From contig CAJBYM010000028.1 of the NCBI GenBank assembly GCA_903959815.1, positions 1 through 32,992 of the forward strand: a stretch of DNA of 32,992 nt, given 5' to 3'. The notes below the pieces were generated by a model, which was not told the DNA's origin, made no database searches, and worked only from the letters and a program-made list of their open reading frames with translations. This DNA comes from Candidatus Omnitrophota bacterium. GTDB lineage: Bacteria > Omnitrophota > Gorgyraeia > Zapsychrales > Fredricksoniimonadaceae. How positions within the stretch are numbered: the stretch's first letter is position 1; every line of letters begins with the position of its first letter. A program made the position numbers and the translations under genes. Below, piece by piece: positions 1 to 10,326 of the stretch.

Positions 1-10
1 CCGCGCAAAC

Positions 11-81
11 TAAATTTTTCGAAGAAAAATTTACCCTGGCGACAAAGTCGACAGGGGCGGCCCCCAAAACAATTGTTTTGG
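11..81. repeat. Cluster of palindromic hairpins downstream of pyrG
   Basis: Three consecutive inverted repeats lie after the pyrG stop. Positions 11-33 form a perfect 10-bp stem (TAAATTTTTC against GAAAAATTTA, loop GAA). Positions 34-56 form CCCTG/CAGGG and CGAC/GTCG stems interrupted by one G-A mismatch, with loop AAA. Positions 64-81 are a perfect 18-bp palindrome (CCAAAACA centred on ATTG). GGGG/CCCC at 54-64 could also pair. The array resembles a REP-type intergenic element. The 11-33 stem could also act as a transcript end on the minus strand, although only a short T run (GTTTG) follows it. Confidence 0.7.
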
Positions 82-131
82 AACCCCCTTCTCTTCAAAA
101 TCAAACTACAAAGAACCAAATTGAGAACGGA

Positions 132-159
132 ATAATATCACCTTTCGCAGGAGTGTCAA
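132..159 (-). promoter_or_regulatory. Possible sigma-70 promoter just after the pyrG stop
   Basis: On the minus strand, perfect TTGACA (159-154) starts directly after the pyrG stop codon. It is followed 16 bases later by TATTAT (137-132). A transcript would run out of the window through the hairpin cluster at 11-81, so the driven gene or small RNA cannot be seen. The -35 is a full match but the spacing is slightly short and no product is visible, so this is tentative. Confidence 0.45.
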
Positions 160-1764
160 CTACCTTTTGACCGTCAACGCAGCCGCAATAAAATCACGGA
201 ACAAAGGATGCGGCTTATCAGGCTTGGACTGGAACTCCGGATGAAACTGGCAACCCAGGAACCAGCGGTGTGATTTTACTTCAATGATCTCAACAAGCTC
301 GCGCTGTACATTCATGCCGGAGAACACAAGCCCCTTGGAAGCCAGCACATCACGATAATCGTTATTAAATTCATAACGATGGCGGTGACGCTCAGAAATA
401 TCTTCCTTCTTATAAGCTGCAAAAGCCCTGCTATCGCGCTCCAGATGGCACGGATACGCACCCAGGCGCATGGTCGCGCCCATATTGGTAACCTTATGCT
501 GTTCTGCCAAAAGGCTGATAACAGGATCTTTGGTCGTCTTATCAAACTCAGTAGAATTGGCTGTCTTAAAACCGCAAAGGCTACGGGAGAATTCAACACA
601 GGCCAACTGCATCCCCAGGCATATCCCGAAAAACGGGATATTCTTTTCACGGGCATACTTGATCGCCTTGATCTTCCCCTCGATCCCGCGTGAACCAAAT
701 CCGCCCGGAACCAGAATGCCTTGAATATCCTTGAAATACTTATCGAGCTTACCTTTTTCAAGGTCCTCAGAATCGATCTTAACAATATTAACCCTAGAAT
801 CGCCGGCAATACCACCGTGAACCAATGCCTCGTAAATGGATTTGTAAGCATCTGGCAGCTGAATATATTTCCCGACAACCGCGATATTAACTTCATGCTT
901 CGGATGGCGCAGGCGCTTGATAACGTAATTTTCCCATTCCTTAAGATCCTTGTCCGCGACCTTCAGGTTCAATTTCTTAATGATCAACGAATCAAGGCCC
1001 TGCGCTTTATACGCAGAGGGAACCTCATAAATATACTTCACATCAGCCGCCTCAATAACACTCTCAACATCCACATTACAAAAAAGAGCGATCTTGTCGC
1101 GCTGTTCCTGTGAAATGGGTTTCTCGGTACGGCACAATAAGATATCCGGCTGAATGCCGATCTCGCGTAAGGTCCCGACGGAATGCTGGGTCGGCTTGGT
1201 TTTCTGCTCCCCGCAAGCCTTAATATACGGTAACAGGGTCATATGAATATTGATCGCGTAATGCTCACCCATTTCCCAGCGGAGCTGTCGAATGGCTTCC
1301 AAAAACGGCAAACTTTCAATGTCACCCACCGTACCGCCAATTTCAACCATCACAACATCCACATCCTGCTCTTTCGCGACCTTCTTCAAGCAAGCCTTGA
1401 TCTCGTCGGTGATATGCGGGATGATCTGCACCGTCTTGCCAAGATAATCGCCGCGGCGTTCCTTGGTAATAACGGAATAATAGATCTTGCCGGCGGTAAT
1501 ATTATTATCTTTGGTGAATTGCCCATTGGTGAACCGCTCGTAGTGACCCAGGTCAAGATCAGTCTCAGCGCCGTCATCGGTCACGTAAACTTCCCCGTGC
1601 TGATAAGGATTCATGGTGCCGGGATCAACGTTAAGGTAAGGATCACATTTAATGGTCGTGACTTTAAGACCGCGGGTCTCCAGAAGTTTTCCGATGGAGG
1701 CAGATGCGAGGCCTTTGCCCAGACTCGAAACAACGCCGCCTGTAACAAAAATATATTTACTCAT
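160..1764 (-). CDS. pyrG: CTP synthase
   Basis: This enzyme converts UTP to CTP using ATP and the amide nitrogen of glutamine, the last step of pyrimidine nucleotide synthesis. At 534 residues it has the usual full length. The amidoligase domain occupies about residues 1-270, with the P-loop-like [11 protein letters not shown] at 9-19 and conserved [11 protein letters not shown] at 41-51. The class I glutamine amidotransferase domain covers about 295-530, with nucleophile Cys382 in GICLGMQ and the His508/Glu510 pair in QFHPEF. The start ATG is preceded by AAAGG. It is the last gene of the carA-carB-purF-pyrG run, 53 nt after purF, and no promoter was noticed in that gap. The assignment is secure. 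Confidence 0.98.
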   Translation of the reverse strand: MSKYIFVTGGVVSSLGKGLASASIGKLLETRGLKVTTIKCDPYLNVDPGTMNPYQHGEVYVTDDGAETDLDLGHYERFTNGQFTKDNNITAGKIYYSVITKERRGDYLGKTVQIIPHITDEIKACLKKVAKEQDVDVVMVEIGGTVGDIESLPFLEAIRQLRWEMGEHYAINIHMTLLPYIKACGEQKTKPTQHSVGTLREIGIQPDILLCRTEKPISQEQRDKIALFCNVDVESVIEAADVKYIYEVPSAYKAQGLDSLIIKKLNLKVADKDLKEWENYVIKRLRHPKHEVNIAVVGKYIQLPDAYKSIYEALVHGGIAGDSRVNIVKIDSEDLEKGKLDKYFKDIQGILVPGGFGSRGIEGKIKAIKYAREKNIPFFGICLGMQLACVEFSRSLCGFKTANSTEFDKTTKDPVISLLAEQHKVTNMGATMRLGAYPCHLERDSRAFAAYKKEDISERHRHRYEFNNDYRDVLASKGLVFSGMNVQRELVEIIEVKSHRWFLGCQFHPEFQSKPDKPHPLFRDFIAAALTVKR

Positions 1765-1817
1765 AAGGAACCTTTATAGCAGATCAAAAGAATGCAGAAA
1801 ACCGTGTAGAGATAATT

Positions 1818-3203
1818 CTACGTCGACTTCGGCTTTCCTTCCAACAAATATTTGCTTTTATTGCCCGGAATATCCGCCGGGTATTTCCCAGTAAAACAGG
1901 CATGACAGAACCCCGTGGGGTCCTTCATGACCGCCAACATCCCGTCGAGACTCAAATATTCCAACGTATCGACCTCAATGAAATCCGCGATCTCCTTGAC
2001 CGTCTTACCATAGGCTACAAGCTCTTCTTCCGACGGAAAATCGATCCCATAGAAACAGGGGGACACGATCGGCGGACAGGTGATGCGCATATGGATCTCT
2101 TTGGCACCGGCCTTGCGGATCTCCCGCACACGGCTGCGGCTGGTCGTCCCGCGAACGATCGAATCCTCGACGACGACAACCTTCTTGCCGTTTAAAACAT
2201 CGTGGATCGGGTTAAGCTTGATACGCACACGAAAATCCCGCATGAACTGCGAAGGCTGTATGAACGTGCGGCCGATATAATGATTACGGATCATCCCCAC
2301 TTCATACGGAAGCTTCAGCTCCTCCGCATACCCCAACGCCGCATAAACACCCGAATCCGGGATAGGCATAACAAAATCCGCGCCCTTAACCGGAGACTCC
2401 TTGGCCAATTGAGCACCCAGGCGCTTACGGACCAGATAAACATTATCTTCAAAGATATGGCTGTCCGGGCGAGCAAAATAAATATTCTCAAAAATGCACT
2501 GGGCCTTCTTTTTGCCATGCCCCGGTAAAAATGTTGACTCGATCTTACTGCCCCGGATGATCACGATCTCCCCCGGTTCGATCTCACGTACAAACTCCGC
2601 CTTGGTCAGATCAAGGGCACAGGTCTCACTGGCGAGCATATACCCATTGCCCAATTTGCCCAAAACAAGCGGCCTGAATCCTAAAGGATCCCTGGCCCCG
2701 ACGAGAACATCCCCCACCATGAAGACGACCGAAAACGATCCTTTCAACTGGGATAAAACATCGGAAAACCATTTTTTATAATCACCATTGGGTGTCTTGG
2801 CCAAAAGATGAACGAGGATCTCGGAATCCATGGACGTCTGAAAAATGGACCCCTCATCCTCAAGCTTGCGATAAAGTTCTTCGGTGTTGGTCAAATTCCC
2901 ATTATGCGCGACCGCAATAGGACGACCGCGGTGCGTCACCAGGAAGGGCTGACAATTCTTAACATTACTCGAGCCTGTTGTGGAATAGCGGGTATGGGCA
3001 ATGGCCACATTCCCTTTTAACGAAGAAAGAGCCGGCTCATCGAACACATCAAAGACAAGCCCCCGGTCCTTGATAATATGAACGCCCCCATCATACGTCG
3101 CGATGCCTGCGGCTTCCTCACCTCTATGCTGAAGCGCATATAACCCGAGATAGGCAATTCTTGATGCATCCGGATGATCTGAAATACCAATGATACCGCA
3201 CAT
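1818..3203 (-). CDS. purF: Amidophosphoribosyltransferase (PurF), Fe-S type
   Basis: PurF makes 5-phosphoribosylamine from PRPP and glutamine, the committing step of purine synthesis. The 461-residue protein begins MCGIIG, so removal of Met exposes catalytic Cys2 of a class II (Ntn) glutaminase with no propeptide. The PRPP-binding loop VVVVEDSIVRGTT lies at about 342-354. Four cysteines at 236, 383, 433 and 436 (the last two in FCHACFTGKYP) match the Bacillus-type enzymes that carry a [4Fe-4S] cluster, which in that family makes the enzyme oxygen-labile. It lies 50 nt after carB, between pyrimidine genes, which suggests joint expression of purine and pyrimidine entry steps. The Shine-Dalgarno match is weak. 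Confidence 0.97.
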   Translation of the reverse strand: MCGIIGISDHPDASRIAYLGLYALQHRGEEAAGIATYDGGVHIIKDRGLVFDVFDEPALSSLKGNVAIAHTRYSTTGSSNVKNCQPFLVTHRGRPIAVAHNGNLTNTEELYRKLEDEGSIFQTSMDSEILVHLLAKTPNGDYKKWFSDVLSQLKGSFSVVFMVGDVLVGARDPLGFRPLVLGKLGNGYMLASETCALDLTKAEFVREIEPGEIVIIRGSKIESTFLPGHGKKKAQCIFENIYFARPDSHIFEDNVYLVRKRLGAQLAKESPVKGADFVMPIPDSGVYAALGYAEELKLPYEVGMIRNHYIGRTFIQPSQFMRDFRVRIKLNPIHDVLNGKKVVVVEDSIVRGTTSRSRVREIRKAGAKEIHMRITCPPIVSPCFYGIDFPSEEELVAYGKTVKEIADFIEVDTLEYLSLDGMLAVMKDPTGFCHACFTGKYPADIPGNKSKYLLEGKPKST

Positions 3204-3253
3204 AAGCGACGCTTTCTTTTCCTGTCCAAAAACCAGGATCTATCCCTACGGGG

Positions 3254-6200
3254 TCAACTACGAGAATAATACGACTGCAACGACTCGACGGTAAAACCTT
3301 CCTTCAAACTGGCTTCGATCCCATGCACGGCAGCCCAGGCACCCTGAAGCGTTGTAATGCACGGGATCGCCTGACGGATCGAGGCAGAACGAATACGGCG
3401 CATGTCAGATTGGCTCTTCTTGCCAGAAGGGGTATTGATAATAAGATTTATCTCATTTTTCTCAAGTAAAGTCAATATGTTGTGCTCGCCCTCACCTGTC
3501 TTATCAACGATAACCGTAGCAACGCCACTGGAACGCAAAACCTTGGCCGTTCCTTTGGTCGCATAAATTTTAAACCCGAGATCCTGCAAACGTTTTGCCA
3601 TAAACGCAATGTGACGCTTGTCATTCTCATGAACACTGATAAAAACAGAACCTTTTTTCGGAAGCGCCTGGTTGGCAGCCACCTGGCTCTTGGCAAAAGC
3701 CGCGCCAAACGTCGGCGCCAAACCCATGACCTCACCGGTGGATTTCATTTCTGGACCGAGGATAATATCAACACCCGAAAACCTGGAGAATGGCAACACA
3801 CATTCCTTGACCGCAACCTGTTTCAAGCGATCAATGTCCGGAAGCTTCGGAAAATCAGCAAGCTTTTCACCGGCCATGATACGCGCCGCCATTTTAGCCA
3901 AAGGCACACCGATCGCCTTAGACACAAACGGCACCGTGCGTGACGCACGCGGATTAACTTCAAGCACAAATACTTTATCGCCCTTAATGGCAAACTGGAT
4001 ATTCAAAAGTCCAATGACATTCAAAGCCAGTGCAATGCGCTTGGTGCTGTCCTTGATCTCGGTAAGAATTTCTTCACTGAGCGTATGCGGCGGTAATACA
4101 CAGGCCGAATCCCCTGAATGGATACCTGCATTTTCAATATGTTCCATAATGCCCGCTACAAAAACTTCCCGGCCATCACAGATCGCATCCACATCCACTT
4201 CCATCGCATCTTCAATGAACTTATCGATCAAAATAGGATGCCCACGCGAAACATCCGCGACCTCATCGATGAACGTCAAGATCGTTTCTTCATCATAAAC
4301 AATGCGCATGGCACGCCCACCCAGAACATAAGACGGACGGACCAGGACCGGATAACCCACATGGGATGCAGCTACGATCGCATCCTCGACCGTAATAGCC
4401 GTCGCATTCGCGGGTTGTGCGATCTTGAGTTTATTCAAAAGCTCGGAAAAACGTTCACGGTTCTCCGCCACATCGATCGAATCAACGCTCGTACCGATGA
4501 TCGGAACACCTGCCTGCTGAAGCCGACGTGCAAGATTAAGCGGCGTCTGGCCCCCAAACTGAACGATCACACCATCGGGCTTCTCAACGTCCATGATATT
4601 CATAACGTCTTCAAATGTCAGCGGCTCAAAATACAAACGGTCCGACGTATCATAATCCGTTGAAACGGTTTCAGGATTAGAGTTGACCATGATGGTCTCA
4701 AAACCCCTCTCCTTTAACGCGAAAGCCGCATGGCAACAGCAATAATCAAATTCAATGCCCTGCCCGATGCGGTTAGGGCCACCGCCAAGGATCATAATCT
4801 TTTTACGCGGCCCTTTCTTGGACCTAGAGATCTTTTCATTCTGGAGGATCGCCTCATCTTCCGTCTCATACGTCGAATAGAAATAAGGCGTATACGCTTC
4901 AAATTCAGCCGCACAGGTGTCCACCACCTTAAAGGTCGCAACAATACCCATATCCTTGCGCAGCTTGCGCATCTCGGTCTCGCCCGAACCCATGATCTCA
5001 GCCAGCTGTGCATCAGAAAAACCCCACTCCTTGGCCTTTCTGATCGTTTTGGCACTCAGCATCTTTGTATTCTCAAACTCCGCGATGATCTCACGTTCAA
5101 AATCTACAAGCTGCTGCAGCTGCGCCACAAACCAGATGTCAACGCGTGTGATTTCCGAAACCTTCTCAACACCCAAACCTTTTTGCAAAGCGTACTTCAT
5201 ATAAAAAATACGCGACGCATTCGGCTCACGCAAACGGTGCATCATCTTGGCATCATCAACGATCCGATAATCCATCTTGTTATCAAACCCGATATGATGG
5301 ATCTCAAGACCTCTTAATCCCTTCTGAAGCGCTTCTTTGAACGTGCGTCCGATCGCCATGGTCTCACCCACAGACTTCATCTGCACACCTAAAACATCCT
5401 TGGCTTCAGGAAATTTCTCAAACGTAAAGCGCGGGATCTTGATGACACAATAATCAATAGTCGGCTCAAAGGATGCCGGTGTTTCACGCGTAATATCATT
5501 TTGGATCTCATCCAGCGTATACCCGACCGCCAGCTTCGCCGCAAATTTAGCAATCGGAAAACCCGTAGCTTTTGATGCGAGCGCCGATGAACGTGAAACA
5601 CGAGGGTTCATCTCAATAACAACCATGCGGCCCGTCTTGGGATGCACGGCAAACTGGATATTTGAACCGCCAGTCTCAACACCGATCTCGCGGATAAGCG
5701 CCAATGACTGGTCGCGCATCCGTTGATATTCACGGTCCGTTAACGTCTGTGCCGGAGCCACCGTGATGGAATCACCAGTATGCACACCCATAGCATCCAG
5801 ATTTTCAATCGAACAGACAATGACCACATTATCTTTTTTGTCGCGCATGACCTCAAGCTCATACTCCTTCCATCCCTCGATGGACTCTTCAATGAGGATC
5901 TCACTGATCATGCTGCTTTCAATGCCCAGCTTGGCCTTAGCCTCAAACTCATCCTGACTATAAACAATCGAACCTCCCGTTCCGCCCAATGTAAAACTCG
6001 AACGGATAATGCACGGGAACCCGATCTCTTTAACAGACTCATGCGCCTCTTTAAGCGTGTAAGCAAAGGAACTCTTGGGAAGATCAAGCCCGATACTCAA
6101 ACACGCCTGCTTAAACTTCTTACGGTCCTCAGCCTTCTTGATCACTTCATATTTAGCACCGAGCATTTCGACTTTATATTTTTCAAGTACACCCTTTTCC

Positions 6201-6508
6201 CAAAGCTCAACGGCCAAATTCAAACCTGTCTGTCCGCCGAGCGTAGGCAAGATCGCATCCGGCCGCTCTTTCTCAATGATAAGCTCCAGAAACTCAACGC
6301 TCAAAGGCTCAATATACGTCTTATCCGCGGTTTCCGGATCAGTCATGATCGTCGCAGGATTGGAATTAACGAGCACGATCTCGTAACCTTCCTCACGTAG
6401 CGCCTTGCAGGCCTGGGTGCCGGAATAGTCAAACTCACACGCCTGGCCAATGACGATCGGACCAGAACCAATGAGCAATATTTTTTTAATATCAGTACGT
6501 TTTGGCAT
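3254..6508 (-). CDS. carB: Carbamoyl-phosphate synthase large subunit
   Basis: CarB makes carbamoyl phosphate from bicarbonate, ammonia channelled from CarA, and two ATP, feeding pyrimidine and arginine synthesis. At 1084 residues it is close to the usual 1070-1080. Two homologous ATP-grasp halves are visible. The first begins with [20 protein letters not shown] near residue 8. The second begins near 568 with [20 protein letters not shown]. Each contains the NxNPR metal-binding motif ([10 protein letters not shown] in the first, [12 protein letters not shown] in the second). The C-terminal 140 residues are an MGS-like regulatory domain, where effectors bind in studied homologues. It starts 4 nt after the carA stop, consistent with translational coupling. 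There are no signs of truncation. Confidence 0.98.
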   Translation of the reverse strand: MPKRTDIKKILLIGSGPIVIGQACEFDYSGTQACKALREEGYEIVLVNSNPATIMTDPETADKTYIEPLSVEFLELIIEKERPDAILPTLGGQTGLNLAVELWEKGVLEKYKVEMLGAKYEVIKKAEDRKKFKQACLSIGLDLPKSSFAYTLKEAHESVKEIGFPCIIRSSFTLGGTGGSIVYSQDEFEAKAKLGIESSMISEILIEESIEGWKEYELEVMRDKKDNVVIVCSIENLDAMGVHTGDSITVAPAQTLTDREYQRMRDQSLALIREIGVETGGSNIQFAVHPKTGRMVVIEMNPRVSRSSALASKATGFPIAKFAAKLAVGYTLDEIQNDITRETPASFEPTIDYCVIKIPRFTFEKFPEAKDVLGVQMKSVGETMAIGRTFKEALQKGLRGLEIHHIGFDNKMDYRIVDDAKMMHRLREPNASRIFYMKYALQKGLGVEKVSEITRVDIWFVAQLQQLVDFEREIIAEFENTKMLSAKTIRKAKEWGFSDAQLAEIMGSGETEMRKLRKDMGIVATFKVVDTCAAEFEAYTPYFYSTYETEDEAILQNEKISRSKKGPRKKIMILGGGPNRIGQGIEFDYCCCHAAFALKERGFETIMVNSNPETVSTDYDTSDRLYFEPLTFEDVMNIMDVEKPDGVIVQFGGQTPLNLARRLQQAGVPIIGTSVDSIDVAENRERFSELLNKLKIAQPANATAITVEDAIVAASHVGYPVLVRPSYVLGGRAMRIVYDEETILTFIDEVADVSRGHPILIDKFIEDAMEVDVDAICDGREVFVAGIMEHIENAGIHSGDSACVLPPHTLSEEILTEIKDSTKRIALALNVIGLLNIQFAIKGDKVFVLEVNPRASRTVPFVSKAIGVPLAKMAARIMAGEKLADFPKLPDIDRLKQVAVKECVLPFSRFSGVDIILGPEMKSTGEVMGLAPTFGAAFAKSQVAANQALPKKGSVFISVHENDKRHIAFMAKRLQDLGFKIYATKGTAKVLRSSGVATVIVDKTGEGEHNILTLLEKNEINLIINTPSGKKSQSDMRRIRSASIRQAIPCITTLQGAWAAVHGIEASLKEGFTVESLQSYYSRS

Positions 6509-6512
6509 GTTC

Positions 6513-7604
6513 TTATTTTTTATGCTGATCCATCATGTCCGTGAATTTACCGAATAAATACTTGGCGTCATTCGGACCAGGGCATGCTTCCGGATGATAC
6601 TGGATCGAAAAGAGCGGATGCTTCTTATGCCGCAAACCCTCGACGCTCTTGTCATTCAAATTAACATGAATAACTTCGACCTCATTTTTATCAAGACTAT
6701 TGATATCCACACAAAAACCATGGTTCTGCGAGGTAATGCTGATGCGTCCGCTTTCCAAGTCCTTGACCGGATGATTGATCCCATGATGTCCGAACTTTAA
6801 TTTATACGTGCGCCCGCCCAAGGCCAGGCCGATCATCTGATTACCCAAACAGATCCCGAAGATCGGAAGTTTACCAATAAGCCTGCGGACTGTTTCGATC
6901 ACATAGGTCACCGCAGCAGGATCTCCGGGTCCACTCGAAAGAAAAAGACCGTCCGCCTTCCTGGCCAGGATATCCTCTGCACTCATCGACGGCGGAACAA
7001 CATGGCATTCGATCCCCAAAAGCGCCATCTCACGCAAAATATTGCGCTTGATCCCGCAATCAACGACCACAACCTTATATTTTCTGGGCCCTACCGCCGC
7101 CACAACATACGGCTCTTTGGGCGCTACTTCTTTAACCCAATCAGCCCCTTCCATCGAAGGAACCTTCGCTAATTTGGCCTTAAGACTAACAGGGTCAAAA
7201 TCCGTGGTGGAAATAAGGCCTTTCATGGCCCCAGACAAACGCAAATGACGCGTAAGTGCCCGCGTATCAACGCCTTCAATGCCTATGATCTTATGTTCAT
7301 CAAGATACTGGATCAGGCTTTGTGTCGCACGATAATTGGAATGGGTGCGGCAAAATTCCTTGACCACAAAACCCTTCACATGGATCTTGTCGGATTCAAG
7401 ATCTTCTGCATTGATGCCATAATTACCAATAAGAGGGTAGGTCATCACGACGATCTGGCCCGCGTACGAGGGGTCCGTCAGGACTTCCTGGTAGCCGGAA
7501 AGGGCGGTATTAAAAACGACTTCGCCCGCGGTCTCACCATAGGTATTCAGGGAGGTCCCGCGAAAGATCTTGCCGTCTTCAAGAAAAAGAATTGCGTCTT
7601 TCAT
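6513..7604 (-). CDS. carA: Carbamoyl-phosphate synthase small (glutaminase) subunit
   Basis: CarA hydrolyses glutamine and passes ammonia to CarB. The 363-residue protein has the CarA-specific N-terminal domain (about 1-150, with [20 protein letters not shown] at 31-50) and a class I amidotransferase domain. The catalytic residues are Cys252 in FGICLGNQ and His337/Glu339 in [10 protein letters not shown]. It is the first gene of the carA-carB-purF-pyrG run and has its own promoter, with a leader of about 55 nt. That leader shows no recognisable riboswitch or attenuator. The start codon ATG lies in an A/T-rich leader without a strong Shine-Dalgarno match. Confidence 0.98.
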   Translation of the reverse strand: MKDAILFLEDGKIFRGTSLNTYGETAGEVVFNTALSGYQEVLTDPSYAGQIVVMTYPLIGNYGINAEDLESDKIHVKGFVVKEFCRTHSNYRATQSLIQYLDEHKIIGIEGVDTRALTRHLRLSGAMKGLISTTDFDPVSLKAKLAKVPSMEGADWVKEVAPKEPYVVAAVGPRKYKVVVVDCGIKRNILREMALLGIECHVVPPSMSAEDILARKADGLFLSSGPGDPAAVTYVIETVRRLIGKLPIFGICLGNQMIGLALGGRTYKLKFGHHGINHPVKDLESGRISITSQNHGFCVDINSLDKNEVEVIHVNLNDKSVEGLRHKKHPLFSIQYHPEACPGPNDAKYLFGKFTDMMDQHKK

Positions 7605-7665
7605 TAAAAATTATACTTATATATAGATGAGAATCTGTTTGGGAACGGCTTCGAAAATCTCAACT

Positions 7666-7693
7666 AATATAACATCCGCCCTTCCTTTGTCAA
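7666..7693 (-). promoter_or_regulatory. Promoter of the carA-carB-purF-pyrG run
   Basis: On the minus strand TTGACA (7693-7688) is a full match to the sigma-70 -35 consensus. It is separated by 16 bases from TATATT (7671-7666), a 5/6 match to TATAAT. Transcription would start near 7659, about 55 nt before the carA ATG. The promoter sits in the 97-nt gap after the preceding gene. It therefore marks the likely boundary between the gltB-to-7702 gene run and the nucleotide-synthesis run. Confidence 0.75.
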
Positions 7694-7701
7694 TCCGGAT
7701 T

Positions 7702-8802
7702 TTACAGACCTAAAACCCGTTTTCGATTTGATTCAAACTGTCCGGAACCCAGGATTTGGCGAGCCAACTCGTCCTTATTGGTACCGTTATCAAAATCATA
7801 CTCAACAATAGCCGCATAACTGAGCACGTTGGTAAATGGCGCTGATAAAAAACCCGTCATCTGTTCTCCCAAAGCATCGATCAAACCCACATAATATCCC
7901 GGAGGACGGCTGATCTTGATCTTCATCTTTCTAAAACGATCAATGTATTCAGAAACGGTAAGGACCTTGATCTCTCTGTCGACGATCTGCGCCCAGGCTT
8001 CACTGGAAACATCGAGGGCTTTCCAAAGATCCTGAATATCAACAACCGTATCCGGCTGATCCATCGACGATCCGCTTTGAGCCTCATCCCTGGCCCTGGA
8101 CGCCAAAACATCAGCGGCCATCTTTTGTCCCATAACAGACTTTACCCCAACAGCCTGAGCTACGATCTTACCTTCAACAGCCGCCCGGGCCTGCTGATTC
8201 TTTACATGCTGAACTGCGGTTTGCTGCAATAACTGTTGTCCGACAACAGCCTGCTGCGCCATGATCCCCTGCTGGGCCAAGGCCGATTTGCGCGCCGCAA
8301 GATATTGGGCGTACTCCTGGATCTGCTGATTAACCTCCGCCTGGGCTTTTTGCTCAACAGCCTGCTTCATCGCCACACCCTGTTTATACGCCGCAACCTG
8401 TTTACGGGCAACGGCCGTTTGATACTCCGCCACCTGCTGCTGTTGCCGCTCAACGACCATCTGCTTCATCTGCTCTACGGCTTGCAATTCAGCCGTACGT
8501 TTGGCCACAGCCTGTTGCATCGCCTGTTTATACGCTGAATATTCTGCCGCGGCCTTTTGATAAGCCGCCTGCTGCATCATGGCTTGACGCTGGGCGACAG
8601 CCTGCTGATAAGCCGCCACCTCCTGTGCCTGTTTCTGGGCGACAGCTTGCTGGTAAGCCTGTTGCATCATCTGCTGTTGCTGCATTTTTTGCTGTTGAAC
8701 CCGACGCTGCATAGCCGCTGCGGCAAAGGCATCGGAAGATAAGAAAAAAACAAGGCCGATCAAAAAAAGGGAACACCAAAAGAAAGGGGGATTAATCCGC
8801 AT
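7702..8802 (-). CDS. Exported Gln/Ala-rich coiled-coil protein of unknown function
   Basis: I do not recognise a family. The 366-residue protein starts with a Sec-type signal (hydrophobic CSLFLIGLVFF at 10-20, likely cleavage after the AFA at about 25-27). Residues about 31-215 consist almost entirely of Gln, Ala, Met, Val and Lys. Degenerate AYQQAVAQ-like units recur (YQQAVAQK, YQQAVAQR, YKQAMQQAVA, YKQGVAMK) and are predicted to be one long helix or coiled coil. Residues about 250-366 are of normal composition and probably globular (WKALDVSSEAW, SRPPGYYVGLIDALGEQM). The ATG overlaps the end of lnt by 11 nt, so the two are probably co-translated. A role in the cell envelope is inferred only from the signal and this neighbour. 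Confidence 0.85.
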   Translation of the reverse strand: MRINPPFFWCSLFLIGLVFFLSSDAFAAAAMQRRVQQQKMQQQQMMQQAYQQAVAQKQAQEVAAYQQAVAQRQAMMQQAAYQKAAAEYSAYKQAMQQAVAKRTAELQAVEQMKQMVVERQQQQVAEYQTAVARKQVAAYKQGVAMKQAVEQKAQAEVNQQIQEYAQYLAARKSALAQQGIMAQQAVVGQQLLQQTAVQHVKNQQARAAVEGKIVAQAVGVKSVMGQKMAADVLASRARDEAQSGSSMDQPDTVVDIQDLWKALDVSSEAWAQIVDREIKVLTVSEYIDRFRKMKIKISRPPGYYVGLIDALGEQMTGFLSAPFTNVLSYAAIVEYDFDNGTNKDELARQILGSGQFESNRKRVLGL

Positions 8803-10312
8803 GCGAAGTCTCAGTCTTTGATCTGTGAAGCTGGATGAACAGACGCATCATTATAACAAACACAAAGCACATCAAGGCAAAAACATCCGCGTATTTTGCA
8901 TAAAACGTGCAGAGCGCGCCTACAGCGGGCATATCATACACCGCAACATCCGCACGACCGACCTCCGGTGAGCGGCCAACCCTGCGTCCATACGCATCGA
9001 ACGCACACGTTAATCCTGTATTGGCCGCGCGCACAACAGGCATCCCGGATTCAACCGCACGCAAAGGTGCTGCCAGCGCATGCAGATAAAGAGCTTCCCG
9101 CCGAGCAAACCACCCATCATTGAGCATAATCACCGTAAACTGCGGCTTCGCCACAGCCAAATGCTGGAACATCTCGGGATAGAATTCTTCTGAACATATC
9201 ACCACTCCAAATGCTTTACCACCGGGCAAAACCATACTGCCAGGACGAACGCCCGCTGAGAAATGATATTGGCCTATATGAAAGAGAGCCGCGACGCCTT
9301 CAGCCCCCTTAGGAACAAATTCACTGAACGGCACCAGGCGCATCTTGTGATAAACGCTTTTCCAGTCCCCCCGAGAAGACAAAAGGATGGCGCTGTTAAA
9401 ATCACGTCCATCCCACAAAAGAGCTGATCCAACCAGAATATTCACACCCATACTGCGGGCAGCAGCTTCAAGCCGCGGCCGCCATTGCATGTCCGTCAAA
9501 ATATCATCTGTAAAAGCCGTCTCTGGCCAAACGACCAGATCCGCACCTCCCAGCCATCCGGCCATGACCGCCTTTTTGGTCATGGTCATATGCTTGAGCG
9601 CATGCACATCATAAAGATCTTCACGCACCTTATCCTCACGAGAAATATTGGGCTGAATGGTCGCCACTCGCATGACGTTCTCGACACGCTTCGTCGCGGC
9701 GACCATGGCCCGCGGCGCAAGAATAATCCGCATCGCTCCACACACCACTATCAACGCAACAACGGCCACGCCCCAAAGCCATAAACGGTTCTTCTGCCCG
9801 CGCGTCCGCGCCACCACATAAACAGATGTCTGGAAAAAAACAAGCACCCAGGCGACCGCATACACGCCACCGATCGATGCAACCTGGATCACCTCAGGCA
9901 AAGATGCCTGTGAATATCCCAAGCTCCAGGAAAAACCTCCCAACATCAAAGTCCGACCCCATTCCGATGCAACCCAGGCACAAGGGATCAAAAAAAGTTT
10001 TCCTGTCCATGACCGGACCGCGGATGGAAAAAGAAGTGCGAAAAAAACGCCCTGCATCGACAATGCCAAAACAAAAATAGCCCATCCTCCCTTACTGACA
10101 GGAATAAGCCACCACACCAGCATCCCGTAAGAAAGCATCGCCCACACAAGGCCTAACAGGAAGCGGTCCCGCATTCTTCTTCCGTCAAGAACAAATAAAA
10201 AAGGAAGGACGCACCCCCATGCACAAAGAGGTGCGCCCTTAACACATAAAACATTCGGAAACGAAAAATAGAAAAGGACCGCGGAGCAAACTAGAAGCGC
10301 TGCCGTGATCAT
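8792..10312 (-). CDS. lnt: Apolipoprotein N-acyltransferase
   Basis: Lnt N-acylates the lipid-modified cysteine of lipoproteins in the inner membrane, which points to a Gram-negative envelope. The N-terminal 200 residues hold several membrane helices and are followed by a nitrilase-fold domain. Its catalytic triad reads Glu266 (VVWPETAF), Lys325 (YHKMRLVPFSEF) and Cys375 (VVICSEEFYPE), counted from an upstream TTG. I place the start at ATG 10312, two codons inside that TTG, giving 506 residues. Neither start has a strong Shine-Dalgarno. A final membrane segment lies near the C terminus (about 477-495). It directly follows a lipoprotein gene, a plausible substrate, and overlaps the next gene. 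Confidence 0.95.
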   Translation of the reverse strand: MITAALLVCSAVLFYFSFPNVLCVKGAPLCAWGCVLPFLFVLDGRRMRDRFLLGLVWAMLSYGMLVWWLIPVSKGGWAIFVLALSMQGVFFALLFPSAVRSWTGKLFLIPCAWVASEWGRTLMLGGFSWSLGYSQASLPEVIQVASIGGVYAVAWVLVFFQTSVYVVARTRGQKNRLWLWGVAVVALIVVCGAMRIILAPRAMVAATKRVENVMRVATIQPNISREDKVREDLYDVHALKHMTMTKKAVMAGWLGGADLVVWPETAFTDDILTDMQWRPRLEAAARSMGVNILVGSALLWDGRDFNSAILLSSRGDWKSVYHKMRLVPFSEFVPKGAEGVAALFHIGQYHFSAGVRPGSMVLPGGKAFGVVICSEEFYPEMFQHLAVAKPQFTVIMLNDGWFARREALYLHALAAPLRAVESGMPVVRAANTGLTCAFDAYGRRVGRSPEVGRADVAVYDMPAVGALCTFYAKYADVFALMCFVFVIMMRLFIQLHRSKTETSHAD

Positions 10313-10326
10313 GAACAACTGCTCAA

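Noticed and set aside
1243-1779. 178-codon plus-strand open frame over pyrG
   Set aside because: It is opposite the conserved pyrG coding sequence, with no ribosome site or recognisable product. Similar long opposite frames over carB, gltB and nadE were rejected on the same grounds.
7605-7660. Riboswitch or attenuator in the carA leader
   Set aside because: The leader is only about 55 nt and A/T-rich, without a stable stem followed by a T-run.
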